From Rossellomorea pakistanensis (GTDB lineage Bacteria > Bacillota > Bacilli > Bacillales > Bacillaceae_B): 64,000 bases of DNA. The position numbers and the translations under genes are program-made. The notes beneath the pieces are model-generated. The model had not been told where the DNA came from, ran no database searches, and was given only the letters and a program-made list of their open reading frames with translations. The stretch lies in assembly GCF_016908495.1 (NCBI RefSeq), contig NZ_JAFBDZ010000002.1, forward strand, positions 186,001 to 250,000. Direction: 5' to 3'. Below, piece after piece: positions 42,562 through 49,725 of the stretch (position 1 is the first letter of the stretch; each line of letters begins with the position of its first letter).

Positions 42562-42834
42562 ATGGCAGAGAAAGAGTTACTTCAAGAAGGTAAAACAAGA
42601 GAAGAAATCAAATCTGAGAAAAAGTTGGAGAATGAATCACAGGATAAGAAATGGATACGTGTGAGACTTCTCCCGATTTGGCTTCGTGTCATTCTTTTTG
42701 TCCTCTTTTTTGCTGTCAGTCTCGTTCTAGGAGCTATTGTGGGCTATAGTGTCATCGGTGACGGAAAAGCAAGTGACGCATTTAAAAAATCGACATGGGA
42801 ACATATCATTCAGATTGTTACGAAGGAAAAATAA
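42562..42834 (+). CDS. EpuA-like small membrane protein (misnamed RNA polymerase beta)
   Basis: A 90-residue protein: charged Glu/Lys-rich N terminus (1-32), then RVRLLPIWLRVILFVLFF, a single membrane helix, and a short outer tail. Relatives in Firmicutes are often labelled DNA-directed RNA polymerase subunit beta but belong to the EpuA-type family (PF11772). It is not an RNA polymerase part. AAAAGGAG precedes the ATG, 15 bases after flhP. Confidence 0.75.
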   Translation: MAEKELLQEGKTREEIKSEKKLENESQDKKWIRVRLLPIWLRVILFVLFFAVSLVLGAIVGYSVIGDGKASDAFKKSTWEHIIQIVTKEK

Positions 42835-42856
42835 AAGGGAGTCCTGCGAGGCTTCC

Positions 42857-42990
42857 TTTTTCAATGTCCAACTCCAGCGTCTAAGCTCCTCTAAACATAA
42901 GTCAAGGCACCTAAGAAGGGAAAAGGCACCCTGCCTTGGTGCCTCGCTTTATGCAAGGCAAGAGCTGTTCAAGGCGATTGCCCTATTCTT
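42857..42990. repeat. Intergenic repeat family 2 (third copy)
   Basis: GTCCAACTCCAGCGTCTAAG, ACATAAGTCAAGGCACCTAA and GCCTTGGTGCCTCGCTTTATG match the layout of the copy at 23862; the end repeats are lost. Confidence 0.55.
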
Positions 42991-43074
42991 TATTTGAGGA
43001 ACGGCTACTATATGATATGATATTCTAAGCATAAAACCTAATACATAATTATTTTTTCCAATAGGAGGTCCAAT

Positions 43075-43509
43075 ATGTTAGATATTCAGCAAATAAAAGA
43101 AATCATTCCACATCGTTACCCATTCTTACTTGTTGACAGGATTTTAGAAGTAGAAGAAGGAAAAAAAGCGGTAGGAATTAAAAATGTAACAGCAAACGAA
43201 GAGTTTTTTAACGGACACTTTCCGGAATATCCCGTCATGCCTGGTGTGCTTATTGTTGAAGCATTAGCTCAGGTAGGAGCAGTAGCGATGCTCAAAAAGG
43301 AAGAAAACCGTGGCCGTTTAGCCTTTTTTACGGGAATTGATAACTGCCGTTTTAAACGTCAAGTGAAACCAGGAGATCAGCTTCGATTAGAGGTAGAAAT
43401 GGTCCGCTTCCGTGGTTCGATAGGTAAAGGAAAAGCCATTGCAACGGTAGATGATGAAGTGGCATGTGAAACAGAAATGATGTTTGCTTTAGGAGAAAAA
43501 CAGGAATAA
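43075..43509 (+). CDS. fabZ: 3-hydroxyacyl-ACP dehydratase FabZ
   Basis: A 144-residue hot-dog-fold enzyme of fatty acid elongation. The catalytic His and Glu lie in [14 protein letters not shown] (His13) and [13 protein letters not shown], with [11 protein letters not shown] before the Glu. AATAGGAGGTC precedes the ATG. It takes the position of B. subtilis ywpB and is followed directly by a terminator; beyond it the conserved gene order is interrupted by the matrix island. Confidence 0.97.
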   Translation: MLDIQQIKEIIPHRYPFLLVDRILEVEEGKKAVGIKNVTANEEFFNGHFPEYPVMPGVLIVEALAQVGAVAMLKKEENRGRLAFFTGIDNCRFKRQVKPGDQLRLEVEMVRFRGSIGKGKAIATVDDEVACETEMMFALGEKQE

Positions 43510-43521
43510 ATGAAGTGGGAC

Positions 43522-43557
43522 AAAGGTCTAGTTTTTTGAAAACTAGGCCTTTTTTTC
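43522..43557 (+). terminator. fabZ terminator
   Basis: AAAGGTCTAGTTTT-TTG-AAAACTAGGCCTTTTTTT. Confidence 0.85.
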
Positions 43558-43781
43558 GTTAAGTGGAAAAAGACGGGGAATGGAAAGACTAATCGATATC
43601 GATATTTCATCTGATCACAAGGGCGATAAACGCAGATAATTAGCGAATTCAACCCGTTTTTGCTCAAATTGTATGAACTTGAATATTGGATGCAAGTTTT
43701 CAGGATTTTTGGGAAAGCTAACGAAAGACCATAGACAAAGGTCTCAAATTAAACTTTTATGCATTGAAAGGAGTCATACAA

Positions 43782-44045
43782 ATGAACAAGAAGCTTTTAT
43801 CGATTCTTGGCGGTTCAGCTCTTGCAGCTATGATGCTAATAGGTTGTAACGTAAACGATCAAGAGCCGCCTCCAGAAGATGATGCACCAACAGAAGAGCC
43901 AGCACCAGAAAACGGTGGCATGGATGAAGGTAACAATGGCAACCAAGAAGGCGATATGGACATGGGTGAAGATCAAAACACTCCAGAAGAAGAGCCTTTA
44001 GAAGATAATAAGGACCTGCAAGACGAAGATAATAAAGATCAATAA
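43782..44045 (+). CDS. Small acidic lipoprotein (paralogue 1)
   Basis: An 87-residue peptide with a lipoprotein signal (lipobox L-I-G-C, Cys22) followed by a mature part rich in Pro, Glu, Asp, Asn and Gly (NVNDQEPPPEDDAPTEEPAP...). ATG 43782 has AAAGGAG upstream. It is about 80% alike to the gene at 44230, including the ATTGAAAGGAG leader, so the pair is a recent duplication. No known family was recognised. Confidence 0.75.
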   Translation: MNKKLLSILGGSALAAMMLIGCNVNDQEPPPEDDAPTEEPAPENGGMDEGNNGNQEGDMDMGEDQNTPEEEPLEDNKDLQDEDNKDQ

Positions 44046-44052
44046 TAGGCAT

Positions 44053-44163
44053 TAAGGGCTGACCCAAAATTCAAGGTGTAGAAACCGCAATTTCAATATA
44101 TAGAAGAAACCGTCTAGCATCATCTTCTATATGGTTCCTGACCTCTTATGGGGCAGCCCCTTA
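44053..44163. repeat. Hairpin repeat family (copy B)
   Basis: AAGGGCTGACCC pairs with GGGGCAGCCCCTT; the inner stem is ATATAGAAGA / TCTTCTATAT. It sits between the two lipoprotein paralogues. Confidence 0.75.
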
Positions 44164-44229
44164 AACCATTTAAGTTACCTTAGAAACTATAACCCAATAC
44201 CATCAATGCATTGAAAGGAGATTTACAGA

Positions 44230-44517
44230 ATGAACAAGAAGTTATTCTCCATTCTTGGTGGTTCAGCTCTTGCGGCCATGCTACTTGTAGGTTGTAATGT
44301 CAACGACCAAGAGCCACCTCCAGAAGAAGAAGCACCAACAGGTGAAGAAGCTCCAGCACCAGAAGCTCCAGCACCAGAAGAAAACGGTGGCATGGATGAA
44401 GGCAACGATGAGAATAATGATTTGAATGACGATCAACAAGGCAACATGAACAATGGTGAAGATAAAAATGCACCGGCAGAACTATTAGAAGAAGATGAAG
44501 GAAATGAAAATCAATAA
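44230..44517 (+). CDS. Small acidic lipoprotein (paralogue 2)
   Basis: A 95-residue lipoprotein with lipobox L-V-G-C (Cys22). The signal peptide and the first 12 mature residues (NVNDQEPPPEEE) are almost identical to those of the gene at 43782. The rest is a Pro/Ala/Glu-rich spacer and an Asn/Asp-rich tail. AAAGGAG precedes the ATG, and a terminator follows. Function is unknown; it precedes the matrix operon. Confidence 0.75.
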   Translation: MNKKLFSILGGSALAAMLLVGCNVNDQEPPPEEEAPTGEEAPAPEAPAPEENGGMDEGNDENNDLNDDQQGNMNNGEDKNAPAELLEEDEGNENQ

Positions 44518-44529
44518 TGATTGATTAGA

Positions 44530-44558
44530 AAGGCCAGTCTAGGGGCTGGCTTTTTTTA
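44530..44558 (+). terminator. Terminator after lipoprotein 2
   Basis: GGCCAGTCTAGGGGCTGGC followed by seven T residues. Confidence 0.75.
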
Positions 44559-44568
44559 GTTGTCAATC

Positions 44569-44745
44569 GTTCTATTTTAAGAACGAATATTTCTTTAAAA
44601 AATACAAAATGATAAGAAAAATAAAGGAAACAAGAGATAGGAAGTAATTTGTTCGGTAAAAAGAACGAATATAGCGATTTTTAAGAGTTTTCATATAAAG
44701 TAGTCCGTTCTATAATAACAAATGTAGATGTTCTCAAAAAAGAAC
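44569..44745 (+). promoter_or_regulatory. Three SinR-type operators before the matrix operon
   Basis: Three 16-bp sites of form GTTC-N8-GAAC: GTTCTATTTTAAGAAC (44569-44584), GTTCGGTAAAAAGAAC (44651-44666) and GTTCTCAAAAAAGAAC (44730-44745). A further half-site GTTCTATAAT at 44708 overlaps a TATAAT -10 (44710-44715). The half-site GTTCTNT is the B. subtilis SinR operator. A fourth 16-bp site is at 48495. Sites covering the promoter fit repression of the tapA-sipW-tasA genes. Confidence 0.7.
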
Positions 44746-44802
44746 AAAACAATCAGTAAAAAGAACGTTTTAATCCTAATCTTCCTAGAAGGAGGGATCA
44801 AC

Positions 44803-45639
44803 ATTAGAACGAAACGCTTAAGGAAATTTAAGAACCATCATTGGCTTTACCTAATAACAATGAAAGTGGCCATTATTTTATATGCTTTATCGTTTACCTT
44901 AATGAACATACTGGGAAGTACGAATGCGTATTTCAGCGATAGCGACAGTGGAACAGGGAGGATCCAAGCTGGAACTTGGGAAGTGGATCCACCACCAGAA
45001 GAAGAATGGGACAGAAGCTCTTTATCCTTTACGGGTCCTATTTTAAATAACAAAGGCACGATTTCATCAACAATCATCAACAATGGAAGTGATATGGCGG
45101 GAACAGTCACTTATGAGGTGTGGTGGATCGAGAGGGGAAATCCGAAAAAAGGGGAAAAGCTTGCAGATGGAATTGTCCCTGCTCTAAAAAGTGGGCAATC
45201 AACAAATCTAAATTATAAAACTACTAAACCAGGAAACTATATGTTTAAAGCCTACCAACGTCCAAATCACGGCGACCCTAATAATAAAAAAGGCAATGGA
45301 AATGAAGAAGGGGCACTTTGGAGTGAATCCATCACTGTAACGGCTCAGGCACCTGCTCAAAAAATCGAAGAGGAAAAAGATCAAAAAGCTCCAGAGATGA
45401 AGAGTAGTCCTTCTGAAACCAAAGAAGAAACTCCAAAACCTCCAGTACAAAAAACGGAGCCAACCCTTGCACCTAAAGAAGAAGCACCAAAAGAAGAGAC
45501 CAATCCTCCTGTAGAGGAACCACCACCTGCTTCACCACCAAAAGAAGAACCTAATCCAAAGGTGGAACCTAAGAAGCAACAGGCCGTTCAGGAATCAAAC
45601 CAAGAGGAGCCCGAAAAGGACACTAATGAAACGAACTAA
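44803..45639 (+). CDS. tapA: TapA-like amyloid fibre assembly protein
   Basis: TapA nucleates and anchors TasA fibres in the B. subtilis matrix. This 278-residue protein has a basic N terminus, a membrane segment and a SipW-type signal end (NAYFSDSDSG), then a beta domain with EEWDRSSLSFTG ... WWIERGNPKKGEKLADG ... GNYMFKAYQRP ... LWSESITV, which follows B. subtilis TapA by eye, and a Pro/Glu/Lys-rich tail (about 185-278). The start is odd: AAGGAGGG lies six bases before ATT 44803, while ATG 44728 lies inside a SinR site without a ribosome site and ATG 44860 is too far away. ATT initiation is therefore proposed. sipW and tasA follow. Confidence 0.75.
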   Translation: MRTKRLRKFKNHHWLYLITMKVAIILYALSFTLMNILGSTNAYFSDSDSGTGRIQAGTWEVDPPPEEEWDRSSLSFTGPILNNKGTISSTIINNGSDMAGTVTYEVWWIERGNPKKGEKLADGIVPALKSGQSTNLNYKTTKPGNYMFKAYQRPNHGDPNNKKGNGNEEGALWSESITVTAQAPAQKIEEEKDQKAPEMKSSPSETKEETPKPPVQKTEPTLAPKEEAPKEETNPPVEEPPPASPPKEEPNPKVEPKKQQAVQESNQEEPEKDTNETN

Positions 45640-45673
45640 TCCCTAAAAAGAACAAATCATTGAGGTGAATATT

Positions 45674-46246
45674 TTGATAAAAGCAAAAGTTTGGATAAGT
45701 AGAATTGTCAGCTTTATCCTACTCATTACTTTACTATTTATGCTATTCATTGTCATATCATCAAAAGCATCTGGCGGAGAACCAACCGTCTTTGGATACC
45801 AGCTTAAAACCGTTTTATCTGGATCAATGGAACCAGGGATTCAAACAGGCTCCATCATCGCCATTAAACCTGGCGGGGATATGACCCGCTTTGAAAAAGG
45901 TGATGTCATTACCTTCATGGAATCTGATGATAAGTTAATTACCCATAGAATTACAGAAGTAAAAGGTGAAGGTCAAAAAGTGCAATACATTACCAAAGGT
46001 GACAATAATGATGCGGCAGATTTAAATCCCGTTTTGCCGACAAATGTAGTCGGTGAATATAAAGACTTTACGGTCCCTTATCTCGGTTATTTCATGAATT
46101 TTGCTCAATCCAAAGAGGGAGCGACACTACTATTAATTCTCCCTGGCATTCTACTGCTTCTATACTCTGGATTTACGATTTGGAAGGCGATTCGAGAAAT
46201 TGAAGATATCAAGAAAGAAGATACGAGCAACAAACAACTAACCTGA
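45674..46246 (+). CDS. sipW: Signal peptidase I SipW
   Basis: An ER-type signal peptidase with a Ser-His active site rather than Ser-Lys. It processes TapA and TasA in B. subtilis. The 190-residue protein has an N-terminal membrane helix (about 8-30), catalytic Ser51 in LSGSMEPG, His91 in LITHRI, and a C-terminal membrane helix (about 150-172). TTG 45674 is preferred over GTG 45665 because GAGGTGA lies six bases before the TTG. A GAAC half-site sits in the gap after tapA. It is flanked by its two presumed substrates. Confidence 0.92.
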   Translation: MIKAKVWISRIVSFILLITLLFMLFIVISSKASGGEPTVFGYQLKTVLSGSMEPGIQTGSIIAIKPGGDMTRFEKGDVITFMESDDKLITHRITEVKGEGQKVQYITKGDNNDAADLNPVLPTNVVGEYKDFTVPYLGYFMNFAQSKEGATLLLILPGILLLLYSGFTIWKAIREIEDIKKEDTSNKQLT

Positions 46247-46332
46247 TTGTGCTCTGCATGGGAATACCTGTGCAGGTTCAATATATAAAAAAATTACATA
46301 CCCAATAGGCGGGGTACTGAGGAGGAAGCAAA

Positions 46333-46929
46333 ATGAATTTGAAGAAGAAATTAGGTATGGGAGTAGCATCAGCAGCTTTAGGTTTATCTTTAGTGGGTGG
46401 AGGAACATATGCGTATTTTAGTGATACAGCAACATCTACTAATACGTTTGCAGCAGGGACACTTGATTTATCAGTTGATCCACAGGAAATTATCAATGTT
46501 GATAACATTAAACCTGGTGATACTATGCTTCGTTCCTTTGAACTAGTAAATGGTGGCACATTGGATATTAAGGATGTTGTTATAAATACTGATTACGCTG
46601 TAACTGACGCTAAAGGCGATAATGTAGGAGATTTCGGAGAACATATTAGAGTAAACTTTATGTTTAATGTGGATAAACTTGATGTTCCGGTTTGGTCAAC
46701 TACTCTAGCGGATTTAAAAGGGATGTCTCCAGAAGCAGTAAAAGACCAATTTGAACATTTATTTGGAGATGAGTGGGGATCTGAAGGGCTTGTAGCTGGA
46801 TCTAGTGATCTGCTATACGTTCAATTTGAATTTGATGATAACGGTGCAGACCAAAATGAATTCCAAGGTGACTCTTTAGAGCTTACGTGGAACTTCGTTG
46901 GTAGCCAAACTGAAGGCGAAGAAAGATAA
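46333..46929 (+). CDS. tasA: TasA/CalY-family matrix fibre protein
   Basis: A 198-residue secreted protein of the TasA/camelysin family, the main amyloid-like fibre of Bacillus biofilms. The signal peptide (1-26, GLSLVGGGTYA) continues into YFSDTATSTNTFAAGTLDLS, the characteristic SipW-substrate start. The body is beta-rich with IKPGDTMLRSFELVNGGTLD, typical of the family. The size matches CalY of the B. cereus group more than the longer B. subtilis TasA (261). ACTGAGGAGGAAG gives a very strong ribosome site, as expected for an abundant protein. Confidence 0.9.
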   Translation: MNLKKKLGMGVASAALGLSLVGGGTYAYFSDTATSTNTFAAGTLDLSVDPQEIINVDNIKPGDTMLRSFELVNGGTLDIKDVVINTDYAVTDAKGDNVGDFGEHIRVNFMFNVDKLDVPVWSTTLADLKGMSPEAVKDQFEHLFGDEWGSEGLVAGSSDLLYVQFEFDDNGADQNEFQGDSLELTWNFVGSQTEGEER

Positions 46930-46954
46930 TCAATCATTCCAAGTACTAACACTT

Positions 46955-46986
46955 GAGGTGGGAATCACGGCTCCCACCTTTTTTTA
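46955..46986 (+). terminator. tasA terminator
   Basis: AGGTGGGA / TCCCACCT stem followed by seven T residues. It may be partly read through into the anchor-protein gene. Confidence 0.8.
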
Positions 46987-47025
46987 TAAAAAACCTCTAA
47001 AACTATCGATCATGAGAGGTGACTT

Positions 47026-47697
47026 ATGAAACAGAGCTCAAAGCGTAAGATGTTAATGGGGATCTATTGTATGTTGCTGCTCACTACTGTGATTTTCTTT
47101 CCTATTGGAAAAACAGGTGCAGATACAAGTACTCCAGAAATTGATCTTTCCTTATCGCCAGGCAATTATCTTTTTACTATTGATCAGTTAAAACCAGGAG
47201 ATTGGGCTAATAGAACCTTAACCATCCAGAATAAAGGAAATCAAAATTTCACATACAAAATGAACGCGAAACATGAATCAGGGTCAAAGAAGCTTTATGA
47301 AAACTTAAGGCTCATTGTGAAAAATTCAAAGGAGACATTATATAGTGGAACTTTAAGTGATTTTAAAGGAGTAGCTCCAAGGTACCTATCGCATTTTACT
47401 GAGGAAGACCTTAAATTTACGATCGAATTTCCGGCTCAATTGGGAAATGAATTTCAAGGGCTTGAGACAGAGGTAGCCTTTCAGTTTACAACCATTGGCA
47501 CTGGGGTTGGAGCGGATGATCCCATCATTCCGAATGATTCACCAGGACAGTCCACTGGTAAACTCACAGGTTCACTGCCGAATACAGGGGAAGCATATCC
47601 ACTACTGATAACAGTCATTGGATTCCTTATCATGACTACAGGTGTCATATTGATTGTTCGACATACAAAAATGAAATATCAGCTGAAAAGGGGTTAA
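47026..47697 (+). CDS. TasA-like protein with LPxTG-type wall anchor
   Basis: A 223-residue secreted protein. The signal peptide (about 1-32) leads into STPEIDLSLSPGNYLFTIDQLKPGDWANRT (shown in part here), matching the TasA/CalY fold (PGD before a strand). A linker (165-180) is followed by LPNTGEAYPLL, a hydrophobic helix and a basic tail (RHTKMKYQLKRG), the classic sortase A cell-wall sorting signal. It lacks the YFSD start of TasA proper. It could tie TasA fibres covalently to the wall, a role TapA is thought to serve in B. subtilis (inference). AGAGGTGA precedes the ATG. Confidence 0.8.
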   Translation: MKQSSKRKMLMGIYCMLLLTTVIFFPIGKTGADTSTPEIDLSLSPGNYLFTIDQLKPGDWANRTLTIQNKGNQNFTYKMNAKHESGSKKLYENLRLIVKNSKETLYSGTLSDFKGVAPRYLSHFTEEDLKFTIEFPAQLGNEFQGLETEVAFQFTTIGTGVGADDPIIPNDSPGQSTGKLTGSLPNTGEAYPLLITVIGFLIMTTGVILIVRHTKMKYQLKRG

Positions 47698-47897
47698 CCC
47701 ATCAAGTTTACCTCTTTTCTTTTGAGTATAAATGGAATATATTAACTTCTGGATAAAACTGCGATGAACTGAAACAAGAAGGTTATTAGGGCATCAATAT
47801 ACCTTAGATTTCTAATCACTACGACTTAACCTATAAAACGTACCAATCAAGTAATCTAGAATAGTAACGACTGTTACACGAAAAGGATGTTAGAGCC

Positions 47898-48236
47898 ATG
47901 TGTCAGGAACTTGGAAAACGAATTAAGAAGTTAAGAGAAGACAGTGGGTTAAGTATTACAAAACTAGCGGAAATGGCTGGAATATCGAAAGGCTTTTTAA
48001 GTAATATTGAAAGTTTAAAAACAAATCCCTCCATACAAGCAGTAGAAAAGATTTCTAGGGCTTTACAAGTCCCGATAGAGAATATCATAAATATGAAAGC
48101 GATTTCACAAGAGCTGGATAAAGAGTGGATCGAATTAATGATGAAGGCAAAAAGGATAGGCATCCAGAAGGAAGAAATTCGTGAATTTTTTCATTATGAG
48201 TTGTGGAAGCAGTCAAATAAAAACGATCTCTATTAA
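47898..48236 (+). CDS. sinR: SinR-like transcriptional regulator (1)
   Basis: A 112-residue regulator with an N-terminal Xre-type helix-turn-helix (residues 7-62: LRE..GLSITKLAEMAGISKGFLSNIE) and a C-terminal Sin multimerisation hook (residues 74-100: ELDKEWIELMMKAKRIGIQK). SinR represses tapA-sipW-tasA and eps in B. subtilis and is freed by SinI binding. Here the gene lies directly after the matrix operon. Which of the two sinR-like genes is the true SinR (the other SlrR-like) cannot be decided by sequence alone. The ribosome site (AAAAGGATG) is moderate. Confidence 0.85.
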   Translation: MCQELGKRIKKLREDSGLSITKLAEMAGISKGFLSNIESLKTNPSIQAVEKISRALQVPIENIINMKAISQELDKEWIELMMKAKRIGIQKEEIREFFHYELWKQSNKNDLY

Positions 48237-48569
48237 GTTTATAAACTTTTAACATTTAAATAGCCTACTTTTTTATGTTACATTATACTACCTCCTTAAA
48301 CTCCAAATGCTTGATCCATATACCCCTACATAGTTATTTCATTATATGGAACAAAAAATTCCTTATTAAAAACAAAATAGTTAGATATTGTAAGAAAAAC
48401 AGAGAGAATAGAAGTAAAATGTTCTTAATTACGAAGTTAATAAGAATTATAAGGTTTTAAAGTAAAGGGATATTAGCATATACTCAAATTAGACGTTCTT
48501 AAAAAAGAACAAATAACGTGTTATTTTACCTATTCCAGAATTCGATCGATTAAGTAAGGAGGACCTCCC
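48237..48569. promoter_or_regulatory. Leader of the zinc-ribbon gene with SinR-type site
   Basis: AT-rich gap. GTTCTTAAAAAAGAAC at 48495-48510 has the same 16-bp GTTC-N8-GAAC form as the three sites before tapA, and a lone GTTCTT is at 48420. No terminator for sinR is clear. Confidence 0.6.
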
Positions 48570-48764
48570 ATGTACAAAAAAACCTGTACCCGCTGCACCC
48601 GCTCATCATTCAGTAGCACCGAAATCGGAAAATGGCATTGTCCAATATGTGGAAATGACCTCACTGAAGCACCATTTTACCAGGCCAATAGTTATAAACA
48701 GATCAATGAGCTTGTGATTCCTCTAAAGAAAAAACTCAATACATATAATCGTAATCTTAAATAA
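48570..48764 (+). CDS. Small zinc-ribbon protein
   Basis: A 64-residue peptide with two C-x-x-C pairs (Cys6/Cys9 and Cys24/Cys27) spaced like a zinc ribbon, then a helical basic tail. AAGGAGGACC precedes the ATG, so it is very likely translated. A SinR-type site lies 60 bases upstream, suggesting it belongs to the matrix regulon. The family is not recognised. Confidence 0.7.
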   Translation: MYKKTCTRCTRSSFSSTEIGKWHCPICGNDLTEAPFYQANSYKQINELVIPLKKKLNTYNRNLK

Positions 48765-48962
48765 AATTTGTTTTGTTTTTCGACAAAGTACGATAAAAAT
48801 CTGGGTTGAAATCGTTTATACTGAATAATAAGTGTCACAAGTTGGATATATTTGTTAGAAAAAGCGGAAAAAATAATTACCAAAATAGACATATACTAAC
48901 AAATATTGGTTTGCCAACTTAGTATAATAGGTATAGGACAAAGGAATAAAACAATCAGACAA

Positions 48963-49045
48963 AGGCAAACTTACTGAAAAGTGGGGACGCAAAGTCACGG
49001 GTCTACGGTATATCACTACATAATACTATGACGGCTGGATTGCCT
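48963..49045 (+). ncRNA. Class I cyclic-di-GMP riboswitch (GEMM-I)
   Basis: The aptamer is complete: P1 AGGCAA/TTGCCT (48963-48968 with 49040-49045), the GAAA element, the highly conserved GGGGACGCAAAGTCACGGGT (48983-49002), the tetraloop-receptor helix with CTAC ... ACTATGACGGC, and GGCTGGATTGCC. TATAAT at 48923-48928 is the likely -10. An 8-bp hairpin AAAATACT-GATG-AGTATTTT (49048-49067) follows and touches the ribosome site of the sinI-like gene, so it is the probable expression platform. Confidence 0.93.
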
Positions 49046-49081
49046 AAAAAATACTGATGAGTATTTTGGGAGGTATTGTTT

Positions 49082-49216
49082 GTGGGAGAAAAGGAACTAG
49101 ATCTAGAATGGGTGGCACTAATCAAGGAAGCATTACTAGAAGGAATTACGAAGGAAGAGATTAGAGAATATTTAGAGACTAAAAACCTACCAGAATATAA
49201 AATGGCATACAAATAA
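49082..49216 (+). CDS. sinI: SinI-like antirepressor under the c-di-GMP riboswitch
   Basis: A 44-residue peptide consisting almost wholly of the Sin antirepressor helix-hook: ELDLEWVALIKEALLEGITK followed by EEIREYLETK. This matches the SinI pattern (LDxEWVxLxxEAxxxGIxxEEIRxYL) and the C-terminal hooks of the two neighbouring SinR-like proteins, without any DNA-binding domain. It should bind SinR and relieve repression. GGGAGGT lies seven bases before GTG 49082; TTG 49076 in frame is an alternative. It begins 37 bases after the GEMM-I aptamer, so its expression is expected to depend on c-di-GMP. It is convergent with the second sinR. Confidence 0.9.
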   Translation: MGEKELDLEWVALIKEALLEGITKEEIREYLETKNLPEYKMAYK

Positions 49217-49238
49217 AAAAATAAGGCATTCCAAAACA

Positions 49239-49322
49239 AGGTGTCAGGAACCATTTTAAATAGTTAGAAGAAGCCTAAAATCATCTTCTGATATTTAAAA
49301 TCCATGCGGTTCCAGGACCCTT
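49239..49322. repeat. Hairpin repeat family (copy C), bidirectional terminator
   Basis: GTGTCAGGAACC pairs with GGTTCCAGGACCC around an AGAAG/CTTCT core. It separates convergent sinI and sinR2, with T runs on the plus side (CTTTATTTTTT). Confidence 0.65.
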
Positions 49323-49642
49323 TATTTTTTTTCTAAACGCCATTTATTAAATTCAATAAATTCACGGAATTGTTCTTTGGAAATGCCTGAATCCATTGCT
49401 TCTTCCACGATTTTGATCCATTCAGAGTCGATATGTTGTTCATCCGCGGAATCATGAAGCAGTGCATCTACTGGTACAGAAAGAGCCCCTGCAATTTTCT
49501 CAAGAAATAGAACAGACGGATTTTGTTGAAGGTTTCTTTCGATTGAGCTTAAATAGGACTTAGCTACTCCGGCTTTGTCCGCAAGTTCTGTCATGGACAT
49601 CTTTCTTTCCTGTCTAAGCTTTTTCACTCTTTCCCCGATCAT
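49322..49642 (-). CDS. SinR-like transcriptional regulator (2)
   Basis: A 106-residue regulator with an N-terminal helix-turn-helix (residues 7-62: LRQERKMSMTELADKAGVAK) and a C-terminal Sin hook (HIDSEWIKIVEEAMDSGISK then EQFREFIEF). It is paralogous to the gene at 47898 and faces the sinI-like gene. B. subtilis SinR reads very similarly in the HTH (MSLTELAEKAGVAKSYLSSI), so this copy is perhaps closer to SinR than the other. AAGGGTGTG precedes the ATG. Confidence 0.87.
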   Translation of the reverse strand: MIGERVKKLRQERKMSMTELADKAGVAKSYLSSIERNLQQNPSVLFLEKIAGALSVPVDALLHDSADEQHIDSEWIKIVEEAMDSGISKEQFREFIEFNKWRLEKK

Positions 49643-49725
49643 GTTTCACACACCCTTATAAAAAACAATAATAATGTTAACCTAAGTATATCATATGTTC
49701 ACATTCGTTTCGTATTAAGAACAAT

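Noticed and set aside
48280-48296. Strong minus-strand ribosome site AAGGAGG before ATG at about 48282
   Set aside because: The ATG is followed at once by TAA, so it gives no peptide; most likely chance.
48275-48460. 61-codon plus-strand frame after sinR
   Set aside because: No ribosome site, AT-driven composition, and no recognisable pattern.
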